Shown: positions 45,001 through 57,009 of the stretch, one piece after another
Layout: each line of letters opens with the position of its first letter
How positions within the stretch are numbered: the stretch's first letter is position 1
Assembly (NCBI GenBank): GCA_033060915.1
Contig: CM065387.1
Coordinates: 31,475,501-31,539,500 of the forward strand
Direction: 5' to 3'
Source: Euryodendron excelsum
Taxonomy: Eukaryota > Streptophyta > Magnoliopsida > Ericales > Pentaphylacaceae
DNA: 64,000 nt
The notes under the pieces: model-generated
What the model was told of the DNA's origin: nothing
Seen by the model: only the letters and a program-made list of their open reading frames with translations
The model's database searches: none
Made by a program: the position numbers and the translations under genes

Positions 45001-46704
45001 CAAGTACATGCCAAATCAAATCTTCCCTTTAGGAAACCAAATCCAATCCTCTCATTTAGGAAACTAGATCTCATCCTCCGTTTTTGGAAACAAAATCAAA
45101 GCACATTTTTTAGAAACAAAATCCAATCCCTTGTTTTAGGAAAATAGGAATCTCAATCCTTTCAACTCCAAATCTTTCCTAATTCACTCCTTCCTAATCT
45201 TATACTTTCCTAAACCATAAGTTTCCTAAACTTAAACATTTAAATATTTCCTTAAACTTTAAACTTCCAAACCCTTCCTAGTCTAAACCTTTCCTAATTC
45301 CACACCTTTCCAAATCTTAACTTTCTAAATGTAAATCTTCAAATCTTTCCTAAACTCAAACCTTTCCTAACTTCAAATCTTTCTAAATCTAAAACTTTCT
45401 AAATTCTAAACTTTCCAACTTTCTAAACTCCCTATTTCAAAATGTTCCAAATTCAAAACTTTCCAATTCCAATACTTTTTTAAAACGAAACCTTTCCTAT
45501 TTCAAAAACTTTCCTAATTCGAAACCTTTCCTAAAATGAGGCTTTCCTAATTTCAAAACTTTCCTAATTCGAAACTTTCCTAAATCGAAACTTTCCTACA
45601 ACGAAACTTTCCTAAAATGAAACTTTTCTATTTTTGAAATTTTCCTAATCCGAATCTTTCCTAAATTCCAATCTTTCCCTAATCCTCCCAGTCCAACATT
45701 CAAGTCAAATTTTTCTTAAACCTTAAGTCTTTCCTAAATCCTATCTTTCTAAGTCTAGGTTTCCTAAACCTCAATTTTTCCAAATCAATTTCCTAATCCT
45801 TTAATTCCAATTTCCAATTTTCTATTCTAAGTTCAAATCAAAAATCTATTTTCTATCGGACTCTTGTCCGAGCTACGACTGACCTAATTCTTCCAAAAGG
45901 ATATGTAGGCAACCCTCATGGGTGCGGTCACAACCTTTTTCAAGTTTCTATTTCCATAACCTTTTTCCAATCTCCAATTCCACAACTTCTTTCAAATCCC
46001 TAATTCTACAATCTTCTTCAAGTTTCTAATTCCATAATCTAGCTCCAACTTCCAATTCTAAAAATCTATTTTCAATCCTCAATTTCAATTTCTAAACTTT
46101 CTTTCCAATTTCAAACTTCAATTCTTCCTTTCCAAATCTATTTTCCAACTCTCTTTTTCTTGCATTTACATATCATACATCGTTCTTTTCAAAATTATTT
46201 TTCTAAAGTGGATAGGATTAGACATTTGTTAGTTGAAGACTCTCATAGGTGAATTTAGGGTAAATAGATATGTAGGTACCGCAAGGGTGAGGTAGGGTGA
46301 TGGCTTAGTGCGTCTTCCTTACACATAACCAACCTCTGAACCTAGGATCACTGTTTTCGAAAGACCAAACGGAGTTATTTTTCAGAAAGGGCTTAAATAT
46401 TTTCTAAAGGTTGCCAAACAACCTGTATTCCTAAAAACCCTCTCTTGAGGATATATTTTCAAAATCATTTTCGAAAACCCTAAGTTTAGTCTTCAGATTG
46501 TGCTTAGTTTTTAGTTGGCCTAACTCACCTTAATCAAGTTAGGTGGCAACTCCAAACTTTTTCCAAAAGCCCTTTATTCAAATCTATTTTCAATTCAAAC
46601 CTAGTCGCACTCATTCTTCTAGGAGGGTGAGTTCTAACGAGAGAGTACAATATTTTTTCTGCTTGTGTGTGTATTCCTCGAGTGCGAAAAATCTGGGTGC
46701 GACA
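42034..46704 (+). mobile_element. Solo LTR G inserted in aORF leader of element D
   Basis: 4,671 bp, starts TGTAAGCACCCC, ends GGGTGCGACA, perfect duplication GTTGT at 42029-42033 and 46705-46709. It contains hairpin motifs (42561-42700), three 157-bp units (42903, 43057, 43213), GCC palindromes near 43465-43525, TATA (43541), donor-like GGTAGGC (43881) and a G-poor tract (44160-46170). No internal domain. Confidence 0.93.
43541..43548 (+). promoter_or_regulatory. TATA box of solo LTR G
   Basis: TATAAATA after GGCGCCAGG, followed by CAGAGCCTCC. Confidence 0.75.
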
Positions 46705-46808
46705 GTTGTGTGAGATGCCATGAAACAGATAACAAACTAAAATGTGCATTCCTAATATATCATAATAAACATCAAAGATAAAACTAGAAAAAAAAAAAAA
46801 TATGTGCA
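46705..46808 (-). other. Remaining aORF leader/intron of element D
   Basis: AT-rich sequence with an A-run at 46788-46800, continuing D after G. It ends at element B; GTGCA (46804-46808) should be one half of B's target duplication. No coding signal. Confidence 0.55.
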
Positions 46809-48395
46809 TGTAAGCACCCCATTTTTGCCCGCTCGGCAGTCTCCAATCCGTCCAGACTTGTATTCAAGTCAATATGGAGATGTTCCAATCTAAATCAATT
46901 TTACAAGTCTAAATTCTGTCAATCATTCACTTCGTGGGCCCATTAGGCCCAAATAGAGGCAAAATGACCAAAAATGCCCTTGGGGCATTGTTCGGTCCAA
47001 TTCCAGTGGGCACGTCTTCTTGAAGACGGTAAGTCTCCTTTTCAAATCCAATTTTAGTCCAATTTCAATTCCAATTCCAATTCCAAATCCACTTCAGCAC
47101 ACCTTTCAAGATAATTGATTCCTTAAGGTGGTAAATCCATCCTGTTCGGCACGTTTTCGAGATAGTTTCTCGGAAAGGTAAGTCCTTTCAAATCCGTCGA
47201 TCGAGACGAGACCCCAAGTCCCCGAGATGGTAGAACGGTTCACTTTTGGTGCATGCTAGCCTGCCAATGCAGAAATTTCATTTCAGCACGCCTTTTGAGA
47301 AAGTTTATTCCTCAAGCGCTAAGTCCACCTAACAGCTTCCCGAGATCAAGTAATCTCTGGAATGATCGCGACCTGTTAGAGTAACGATAGTACTCGTAAA
47401 TATCGCAACTGTTAGAGTGGCGGAAATACTCGTAAACAGGTCGATATAGGGAATTGCCAACAAATCCCTATATCACGGGACTGTCGTTAGAGTGACGAAA
47501 ACACTTAATACCCAAGTCAACACCAGTGCTGGCTAGCCCACTTCGGTGAAAAATGACTAAACTGCCCCTAGGGTCATTTCTGACACGTTTCATAAGAAAG
47601 TACCTAAGTCCTCAGAACGGTAAGTCCACCCTTTCAAAATTGTCTTAAAGTCAATCAGGCATGATTAGGTGCCTTCCAGTCAGTTTTGGGCCAATTTCAA
47701 AACATTCCGGTCAAGATGACTATTTTGCCCTTAGGCATTCGAGTGCCTCGGGAACCACACCAGCTCTGGGTAACAAACCGGTAGTCTCCTGAGAATGCTT
47801 CTTATAGTATTTTTCACCTTTCATTATCTTTTCAGGTCATTCTGAGATAGTTTCGACTAACCCGGTGCAAAATGACCGTTTTGCCCTTGGTGGGCCGGTC
47901 GCTTCTTCCAACCACACTGACTCTGGGTATCAAACTGGTAACCTCCTGGAGCATTTTAAGTAATGTTTCCAAACCTCGAGTCTTCTTCCGGGATATTCCG
48001 AGTCCATTCCTGTAGCTATCCGTCCCGATTGACTGTTTTGCCCCTAATGGCCCGGTTAACCCCTTCAACATGTCCTGTCATTATTCTTCAGGTCTACTAC
48101 CCCCGAGACATTGTTCTAAGGGTTTCTGTCCCTTTTTGGCTTTTCGAGACATTCTCAGCCCCTTCAAATCATTCCTGGACCTTCCGGAGTCATTCTTAGT
48201 AAAGCCAGGCTAAAAATTGCATGGTAGTCATTAGTACAAGCGCCCAAATCTTCTGAAGATATGTTGCTTGCCGACCTTAAACATTTCCTAATTGGCTGGT
48301 GCCACTACTAGTGGCACCAAGCCAAAAAATGGCCTGGCGCTAATGTAATATTTTGCTTAGCGCCACTGCAACATGCGCCAGTTCATTCCTCTGTC

Positions 48396-48403
48396 TATAA
48401 ATA
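48396..48403 (+). promoter_or_regulatory. TATA box of element B 5' LTR
   Basis: TATAAATA in the family context; the transcript would run toward the B leader but is now interrupted by solo LTR H. Confidence 0.75.
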
Positions 48404-50735
48404 CAGAGCCTCTTTTAGCGTGAAAGGGGTTTGCAAACTCAGTCTAAAAACTCTCCTCTTCGATATACAGAGCTCGTAGCCTCCTCAAACCCTAGTCTTC
48501 TTTAGGTTTTCCAAAACCCTAGCCCCCATACATAAACCCTAGTATACATACACTCCTATACACTCCTATACTAGCCTCCAAAGCCTCCATTGAAGACTTG
48601 AAGTGCTGCAATTCCGAAGCTTCCAAATATCAAAGCAAGCTCTTGAAGACCGATGCAAAGCAAGGTGAAGATCGAAGTGAAGAAAGCAAACCGAGCAAGC
48701 AAATAAAAGAAGACACAAGGTAGGTTTTCTTTTTACGTTTACACAAATCCCCCCTCTCTCTTCTCTCCCCTAACCCATTTGGGTTTTCTTCTATTTTAAT
48801 CCCCCATCTTCTTCTTCCACTTTCTTGCATGCTTGAAATAAAGGACTTCCTAGTCCATGTGTAGGATTAGGCTATCGAAAGTCACTGTGTCGGGAGCTTT
48901 CTCTTAGTCTAACTGGAGCCCACGTGGGTTTGGCCCCCTTGATTATGTGGTGAAGCCTTAACCATGTATGTTCATAGCCCTAATTTGCATTGTACATATC
49001 ATGATCTTACATTTCCCCAAAATTTGTTTTTAAACTTGTTTTCAAAAACTTGCATCAAAATTGTTTTCAAAACTTGCGTTAAAGTTTTCTTCTTCAAAAT
49101 TTATTTTCAAAATCACAATCTTAAGGTGATTCTAGTCTTTTCATGGTTAGGGTTGCTTTAAAAAAGTGTTACATTTAAAGTGACTATTATGGTCTATACT
49201 TTCAAATCCTTGTTGTTTTCAAAACCACAATCCTAGAATGGTTCTAATATTCTTATAGTTAGAAACGTTTTAGGAAAGTGAGATATTTTTAGAGGCTAGT
49301 GAAAATTCATCTCTTTCCAAATTGTTTTTTGAACTTACTTTCCAAGACCTTTTTTTAAATCCTTTCCAAAATCTCTTTTTATATCTACTTTCTAAAATCT
49401 ATTCTCTAATATACTTTCTAGAAACATTCCCTAAGTTTCATTCCTAACAACTTTTTTCAAAATCTATTTCCTAAAAACTCTTTCCAAAAAACTCATTTCC
49501 AAAAACTCTCTTTTCAAAATTCACTTTCTAAAAGCTCCTTTTTTAAAATCTCTTTCCTAACAACTCTTTCCAAAAATTTCTTTCCTAAAAACTCTTTTCA
49601 AATCCCTTTCTAAAAACTCCTTTCTAGGATTTCCTTCCCAAAAATTTTCGTTTCCAAAAACTCACTTTCTAAAAACTCTTTCCTTGAAGCCCAAGTCAAG
49701 CCCTAGAGCCACGATTAGGAAACCCTAATTTTCTTTCTTAAAACATGATTTTCAATCTTGCCTTAAAACCTAGGTTTCCAAAACCTCCTTTTTTACATCT
49801 AAATCATAAGTTTTCAAAACCTATTTCTACATCAAAACTATAGTCTTCCAAATTTAGGATTTCTAAAACTTCACCTTCCAAATCCATGCCAAATCCATTC
49901 TTCCCTTTAGAAAACCAAATCCAATCTCCCTATTTAGGAAACTAGATCCAATCCTCCGTTTTTTAAAACAAAATCAAATCATCTTTTTTAGAAACGAAAT
50001 CCAATCTCTTGCCTTAGGAAATAGGAATCCCAATCTTTCCTAATCCAAACATTTCCTAATCCCAATCCTTCCTAATCCAAATCTTTCCTAATCCAATCCT
50101 TCCTAATCTCATACCTTTCTAAACCTTAAGTTTCCAAAACTTAACCTTGCACATCTTTCCTTAACTTTAAGCTTCTTAATCTTTTCTAATTCCAACCTTT
50201 CTTAATTCCATACCTTTCCAAATTTCGACTTCCCAAATCTAAATCTTTAAATCTTTCTTAAACTCAAACCTTTCTTAATTTCAAATATTTCTAAAACTTA
50301 ACTTCGAATCTTTATAAAATCCTAAACTTTCCAATTTTAAAACTTTCTTATTTCAAAACATTCCAATTTCAAAACTTTCCAATTTTAATTCTTCCTTAAT
50401 TCAAAGCTTTTCTAAATCGAAACTTTCCTAAAACGAAACTTTCCTAATTCGAACCTTTCTTAAATCCAACCTCTCTAATCTTTCATGTCCAACGTTCCAG
50501 TCAAATCTTTCTTAAATCTCAAGTCTTTCATGTAAGCACCTCATTTTTGACCGCTCGGCAGTCTACACTCCGTCCAGACTTGTGTTCAAGTCATTGTGGG
50601 CATATTCCAATCGAAACTAACTTTCTAAGTCCAAATCCCATTTGTCCATTGCTTCGCGGGCCCGCTAGGCCCAAATAGAGGCCAAATGACCAAAATGCCC
50701 TTAGGGACATTGTTCTTTCTAATTCCAACTCCAAC

Positions 50736-51418
50736 CCCTCTCTCGAGACAGTTGACTCCTCGAGACGGTTCTAAATTAGGCACGTCTTTTCGAAGATGGT
50801 AAGTCCCCTTTCCAATCCCTCTCTCAAGACAGTTTATTCCTTGATACGGTTCTAAATCAGGCATGTCTTTCCGAAGACGATAAGACCCCTTTCCAATCCC
50901 TTTTTCGAGATAGTTTATTCCTCGAGACGGTTCCAAATCAGGCACGTCTTTCTGAAGATGGTAAGTCCCCTTTTCAATCTCTCTCTTGAGACAGTTTATT
51001 CCTCGAGACGGTTCCAAATCAGGCACGTTTTTCCGAAGACGGTAAGTCCTCTTTCAAATCCCTCTCTCGAGATAGTTTATTCCTCGAGACGGTCCCAAAT
51101 CAGGCACGTCTTTCTGAAGACGGTAAGTCCCATTTCCAATCCCTCTTTTGAGATAGTTTATTCCTCAAGACGGTTCCAAATCAGGCACGTCTTTCCGAAG
51201 ATGGCAAGTCCCCTTTCCAATCCCTCTCTCGAGACAGTTTATTCCTCAAGACAGTTCTAAATTAGACACGTCTTTCCGAAGACGGTAAGTCCCCTTTCCA
51301 ATCCATCACTCGAGACAGTTTATTCCTCGAGACGGTTCCAAATCAGGCACGTCTTTCTGAAAACGATAAGACCCCTTTCCAATCCCTCTCTCGAGACAGT
51401 TTATTCCTCGAGACGGTC
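50736..51418. repeat. 81-bp tandem repeat array in solo LTR H (8 units)
   Basis: Landmark CACGTCTTT (or CATG) at 50781, 50862, 50943, 51024, 51105, 51186, 51267 and 51348: seven spacings of exactly 81 bp. Units carry CTCGAGACAGTTTATTCCTC, a GAGACGG dyad and GAAGACGGTAAG. The multiple-of-three period produces long spurious frames on both strands. Confidence 0.96.
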
Positions 51419-51597
51419 CGAATAGCAGAAATGCTCGCAAACATCACAACCATCCGAGTAGCGAAAATACTCGTAAACAGGTCGATGTAGGGAATTGCTA
51501 ACAAACCCCTGTGTCACGACGACCGCCTTCAGAGTGGTGGAAACACTCAAAACCCAAGTCAACACTAGTGCCGGCTAGCCCACTTCGGTGCAAAATG

Positions 51598-52290
51598 ACC
51601 AAACTACCTCTTAGGCCTTTTCCGAGACTTTTCGGTCAAGATAATCATTCTGCCCCTAGGCATCCAAACGCCCTGGGAACCACACCGGCTCTGGGTATCA
51701 AACCGGTAACCTTCTGAGAATACTTGTTATAGTATTCTCAACCTTCCTCTACCTTTCCGGATCATTCCGAGTTAGTTCCAGCCAACCCGGTACAAAAATG
51801 ACCGTTTTGTCCCTAATGGGCCAGTCTCCTTTTCCGACCACACCAGCTCTGGGTAATCAAACCGGTAACTTCCCGAGAATAATTTTTATAGTGTCCTCAA
51901 CCTTTCTTTGTCCTTCCAAATCATTCTGTGCCAATTCCGGCCAACCCGGTACAAAATGACCGTTTTGCCCCTGGTGGGCCAGTCTCCTTTTCTGACCACA
52001 CCGGCTCTGGGTAATCAAACCGGTAACTTCCCAAGAATACTTTTTATAGTGTCCTCAACCTTTCTTTGTCCTTTCGGATCATTCCGAGTCTGTTCTGGCA
52101 AACCCGGTGCAAAATGACCGTTTTGCCCCTGGTGGGCCGGTCGCCTTTTCCGACCACACCGGCTCTGGGAATCAAACCAGCAACCTTTGGGAACATTCTG
52201 AATAATGTTTCCAAATTTCAAGTCTTCTTCCGGGACAGTCCGAGTCCGTCCCAGTAGCTTCCCGATCCAATTGACCGTTTTGCCCTTAAA
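51598..52290. repeat. 157-bp tandem repeat array in solo LTR H (5 units)
   Basis: Landmarks at 51642, 51799, 51957, 52115 and 52272, spacing 157-158. Confidence 0.94.
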
Positions 52291-52615
52291 GGCCCGATCA
52301 ACCCTTCCGGCACATCCTATCCTCATTTTCCAAGTCAAATACCTTCGGGACATTATTTTAAGGGTTCCTGCTCTTTTCTAGCCTTCCGGGGCATTCCCGG
52401 TCTCCCAAACTCCTTCCTGGACTTTCCGGAGTCACTCCTAATGAAGCCAGGTTAAAAATTGCATGGTAGTCACTAGTACAGGCGCCCAAATCTAGTCAAA
52501 GATACGTTGTTTGCCGACCTAAATACTCTCCTAACTGGTTGGCGCCACTCCTAGTGGTGCCAATAGTAATTTTTCCCTAGCGCTACTGCAACAGGCACCA
52601 GTGCATTCCTTTCTT

Positions 52616-52623
52616 TATAAATA
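52616..52623 (+). promoter_or_regulatory. TATA box of solo LTR H
   Basis: TATAAATA followed by CAGAGCCTCC. Confidence 0.75.
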
Positions 52624-55600
52624 CAGAGCCTCCTCCAACGTGCAGGAGGTCCGCAAACTCAACCTAAAAACACCAATATTCGATATACAGAGCTCGAACA
52701 CTCCCTAAACCCTAGCCTCCCTAGGTTTTTCTGAACCCTAGCCGCCATACACTAAACCTTAGCCTTCTATACACTCATACACACCCCCATACACTTATAC
52801 ACTAGCCTCCAACCCTCCTTGAAGACTTGAAGAGCTGCAATATGAAGTTTGAAGATTGAAGACAACTCTTGAGGATTGAAGACGAAGATCAAGACGAAGA
52901 TCAAAGACAAGCAAGGCACGCAAAATAAACAAGACATATGGTAGGCTTTCTATTTAAATTTTCGCAGTTCCCCCTCTCTCTTCTCTCTCCTAACCCACTT
53001 GGGTTTTCTCTATTTTAATCCACCATCTCTTTCCCCCCCTTTCTTTGCATGCTTGAAACAAGGGGACTCTCGGTCCATGTGTAGGATTAGATTATCGGAG
53101 GATCACCGTGTCGAGGGCTTTCCTTTAGGCTAACCGGAGACCACGTGGGTTCGGCCCCCTTAATTATGTGGTGAAGCCTTAACCTTGTATGTTCACGACC
53201 CTAAATTTGCATTGTGCATATTATTATCTTGCATCTTCCAAAAATCGTTTTCAAAATTTGCATCAAACTTGTTTTCAAAATTGCATCAAAATTCTCTTTT
53301 TCAAAACTTGTTTTCAAAATCACAATCCTAGGGTGATTCTAGCCTTTTCATGGCTAAGGTTGCTTTAGGAAAGTGTTACATTTAAAGTGACTTTTATGGT
53401 CCATATTTTCAAATTTTGTTGTTTTCAAAATCACTTTCTTAAAGTAGTTCTAGCCTTCTTATGGTTAGAATCGCTTTAGGAAAGTGAGATGTTTTTATAC
53501 TTTCCAAAAAGCTCTCTTTTCAAAAATCTCTTCTCCTAAAAATCTCTTTTTCAACATACTTTTCTAAAACTCTCCTTTCCAAAGTTGTTTTCAAAAACTC
53601 CCTACAATAATCTATTTTTCAAAACTCCCTTTTTCAACTCCTTTCCAAAATACTCTCCCCAAAATCCACTTTCTAAAAACGCTCCCTAAAAATCTTTCCG
53701 AAAACTCTCTCCAACAATCTTCTACCAAAAAATCTTTCTGAAAAAACTCTCTTTCCAAAATCTTCTCTCTAGAAACTCCTCTCTAGGATTCCGTTCCAAA
53801 AACTTATTTCCAAAAACACACTTTCCAAAAACTCTTTCTTTAGAGTCCAAGTCAAGCCCTAAAACCCACAATTAGGAAACCCTAATTTTCTTTTAAAAAA
53901 CATGGTTTTCAAATTTGCCTTAAAACCTAGGTTTCCAACATCTCTTGTTTTCTACATCAAAACTATACATGTTTCCAAAACCTATTTTCTACGTCAAAAC
54001 TATACACTTCCAAATCTAGGGTTTCTAAAACTTCGTTTTCCAAATTCTAGTCAAATCAAATCTTCCCGTTTAGGAAACTAGATCCTATCCTCCGTTTTTT
54101 GAAACAAAATCAAACCTTCCCTTTTAGACTCAAAATCTACATCTTTCCTAATTCAAATCTCTCCTAATTTCCTACCTTCTTTAACCATAAGTTTCCTAAA
54201 ACTTTCAAATCTTTCTTTAAACATTAAGCTTCCAAATCTTTCCTAATTCATCCCTTTCCTAACTCTATCCCTTTCAAAATCTAAGTTTTCAAACCTTTCC
54301 TAATCTCAAGATTTTCTAAAACTCTAACTTTCTAAATCCTAAACTTTTTGAATTCCAAATCTTTCCAAATCCAAAGCTTTCCAAGTTCAAAACTTTCTTA
54401 AGTTAAGACTTTCTAAATTCTAAATTTTCTTAAAACTTCAAATCTTTCCAAATCTAAAACTTTCTAAACTTAAAACTTTCTTATTTTCAAAACTTCCTTA
54501 TTTTCAAAACCTTTCCTCTTTCAAAACCTTTCTTAAAATGAAACTTTCTTAATTCAAAACTTTACTAAGTTGAAACTTTCCAAATTCATTACTTTTCTAA
54601 GTTGAAACTTTCCGAATTCAAAACTTTCATAAGTTGAAACTTTCTTAATTCAAAAATTTCCTAATTCAAAACTTTCCTGGTTCAAAACTTTCCTAAAATG
54701 GAACCTTCTTAAAATGACACTTTCCTAATTTGAAACTTTCCTAATTCGAACCCTTCTTAAATCCAATCTTTTCTAATCTTCCGAGTCTAATATTCGAGTC
54801 AAATCTTTTCTCAAAACTTTTCCAAGTCTAGTCAAGTTTTTCTTAATCTCAAGTCTTTCCTGAGTCTCATCTTTCCTAAGTCTAGGTCTCCTAAACCTTC
54901 ATCTTCCCAAAACAAGTCTAAATCTTTCTTCCAAGTTCTATCTTTTCAAATCAAAATCTAATCTTTTCAATTCCAAAATTCTAAATTCCAATTTTCAATC
55001 CTCTATTCTAAGTTCAAATCAAATCCTTTTTCCAATCAAAATCTCTTTCTTACAATCCAACCTTCTATTTTTAATCGGACTTTTGTCCAAACTACGACTG
55101 ACCTGATTCTTCCAAAAGGATACGTAGGCAACCCTTATGGGTGTGGTCATAACCTTTTTCAAATCTCAAATTCCACAACATCTTTCAATTTTTATTTCTA
55201 CAACTTCTTTCAAATCTCCAACTCAACAATCTTCTCCAAGTTTCCAATTCTATGTTCTATTTCCAATTTCTAATTAAAAAAATCTATTTTCAAATCTCAA
55301 TTTCCAAATTCTAAAACTTTCCAATTTCAAATCTATCTTTTCAAATTTTTTCTAAAATCAAATCAATTTCTTTTCAAAATCTATTTTTAAATCAAACCTT
55401 CCTCTTGCATCTGCATAGCATGCATCATATTTTTTTTTAAACATTCTTTTTCAAAGTGGATAGGATTGAACAATAGTTAGTTAAAGACTCTCATAGGTGA
55501 ATCTAAGGTAGATTGACATGTAGGAACCGAAGGGGCGGGGTAGGGTGATGGCTTAGTGCGTCTTCCTTACACATAACCAACCTCCGAACCTAGATCACTG

Positions 55601-56991
55601 ATTTCAAAGACCAAAAAAGTAGTTATTTTCAAAAAAGGGCTAAATATTTTTCTAAAGGTTGCTAAACAACCTGTTTTTCTTAAAAACCCTCTCCCAAGGA
55701 GATATTTTCAAAATCATTTTCCAAAAACCCTAAGTGTAGTTCTTAGTTTTTAGGTGACCTAACTCACCTTAATCAAGTTAGGCGGCGACTCCAAATCTTT
55801 TCCAAAAGCCCTTTATTTAAATCTATTTTCAATTTCAAACCTAGTCGCACTCATTCTTCTAGAATGGTGAGTTCTAACGAGAGAGTACAGTATTTTTCCC
55901 GCTTGTGTGAGTATTCCTCGAGTGCGAAAAATCTAGGCGCGACATTTCCTAAATTCCATCTTTCATAAGTCTAGGTTTCCCAAAACTCTGTCTTTCCAAA
56001 TCTAGCCCAAGTTCTCTTCCAAGGGTCAAATCATTTTTCAAGTTCAATTCTAGGTCTAAGTTCAATCCTGATTTCCTAAACTTCCAATTCAAATTCCAAA
56101 TCAATTTCTCTTTCCAATCAAAATCTACTATTTTCAATCGGACTTTTGTTCACGCTACAGTTGACCTGATTCCTCAAAAGGGATACGTAAGCAACCCTCA
56201 CGGGTGCGGTCATAACTCTTTTCAAATCTCTAATTCTATAACTTTCTTCAAATCTCTAATTCTACAATCTTCTTCAAGTTTCCAATTCCATAATCTCTTT
56301 CAAGTTCTAACTCTAAAATCCATTTTTAAATCTCTATTTTTCAATTTCTAAAAACTCTTCTTTCAAAATTCAACTCTTCTTTTCAAATCTTTTTTGTTTT
56401 TCAAATAAAATCAAGTTCTTTTCAAATCTATTTTCAAACTCTCTTTTCTTGTACTTGCATATGATGCATCATTCTTTTAAATATTCTTTTCTAAAGTGGA
56501 TAGTTTTGGACATATATTAATTGAAGACTTCAATGGGTGAATCTAGGGTGAATAGATATGTAGGTACCGCAAGGGCGGGGTAGGATGATGGCTTAGTGTG
56601 TCTTCCCTACACGTAACCAACCTCTGAACCTAGAACACTGTTTTCAAAAGACCAAATGGAGTTATTTTTAAAAAATGGCTTAAATATTTTCTAAAGGTTG
56701 CCAAACAATCTGTTTCTTAAAAACCCTCTCTTGAGGAAGTATTTTCAAAATCATTTTCAAAAACCCTAAGTGTAGTCTTCGGATTGTGCTTAGTTTTAGG
56801 TGACCTAACTCACCTTAATCAAGTTAGGTGGTGACTCCAAATGTTTTTCAAAAATCCTTTATTCAAATCAATTTTCAATTCAAATCTAGTCGCACTCATT
56901 CTTCTAAGAGAATGAGTTCTATCGAGAGAGTACAATATTTTTTCCGCTTGTGTATGCATTCCTCGAGTGCAAAAAATCTGGGCGTGACAGT

Positions 56992-57009
56992 TGACGACTC
57001 CACTGGGAA
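56992..57009 (+). other. Primer-binding site of element B (tRNA-Arg type)
   Basis: TGACGACTCCACTGGGAA, two bases after the LTR end, related to TGGCGACTC(T/C)GCTGGGGA and to A's site at 19239-19256. The flanking ACACTTAGAGGGTTAGGCC is identical in A and B. Confidence 0.82.

Larger units (their letters stand above)
23487..46808 (+). mobile_element. Element D: older Tat-like element, host of the other insertions
   Basis: Pieces of one plus-strand element are split by later insertions: pol C-terminus (23487-23728), 3' UTR (from 23729, interrupted by M, continuing 25205-26890), antisense ORF (26900-27846 and 41768-41973) and antisense leader/intron (41974-42033 and 46705-46808). E and G have perfect target duplications, so joining their two sides restores a continuous sequence. 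D's remaining pol is left of A, outside the window; its 3' LTR is to the right of B, outside the window. Confidence 0.8.
50531..55944 (+). mobile_element. Solo LTR H inserted in the 5' LTR of element B
   Basis: 5,414 bp, starts TGTAAGCACCTC, ends TAGGCGCGACA, flanked by TTTCA (50526-50530) and TTTCC (55945-55949), a duplication with one mismatch. It carries eight 81-bp units, hairpins (51415-51560), five 157-bp units, TATA (52616), AAACCCTAGCC motifs (52700-52745), donor-like GGTAGGC (52940) and a G-poor tract (53210-55440). No PBS follows its end, so it is a solo LTR. Confidence 0.92.
46809..56989 (+). repeat. 5' LTR of element B (split by solo LTR H)
   Basis: Its own parts are 46809-50530 and 55950-56989, 4,762 bp in total. 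Hairpin motifs 47385-47515, three 157-bp units (47717, 47873, 48030), GCC palindromes near 48295-48375, TATA (48396), donor-like GGTAGG near 48718, G-poor tract from about 48990. It ends GGGCGTGACA at 56989, two bases from the PBS. Confidence 0.92.

Noticed and set aside
50625..51260. ORFs of 133 and 100 codons in solo LTR H
   Set aside because: Same 81-bp repeat artefact.
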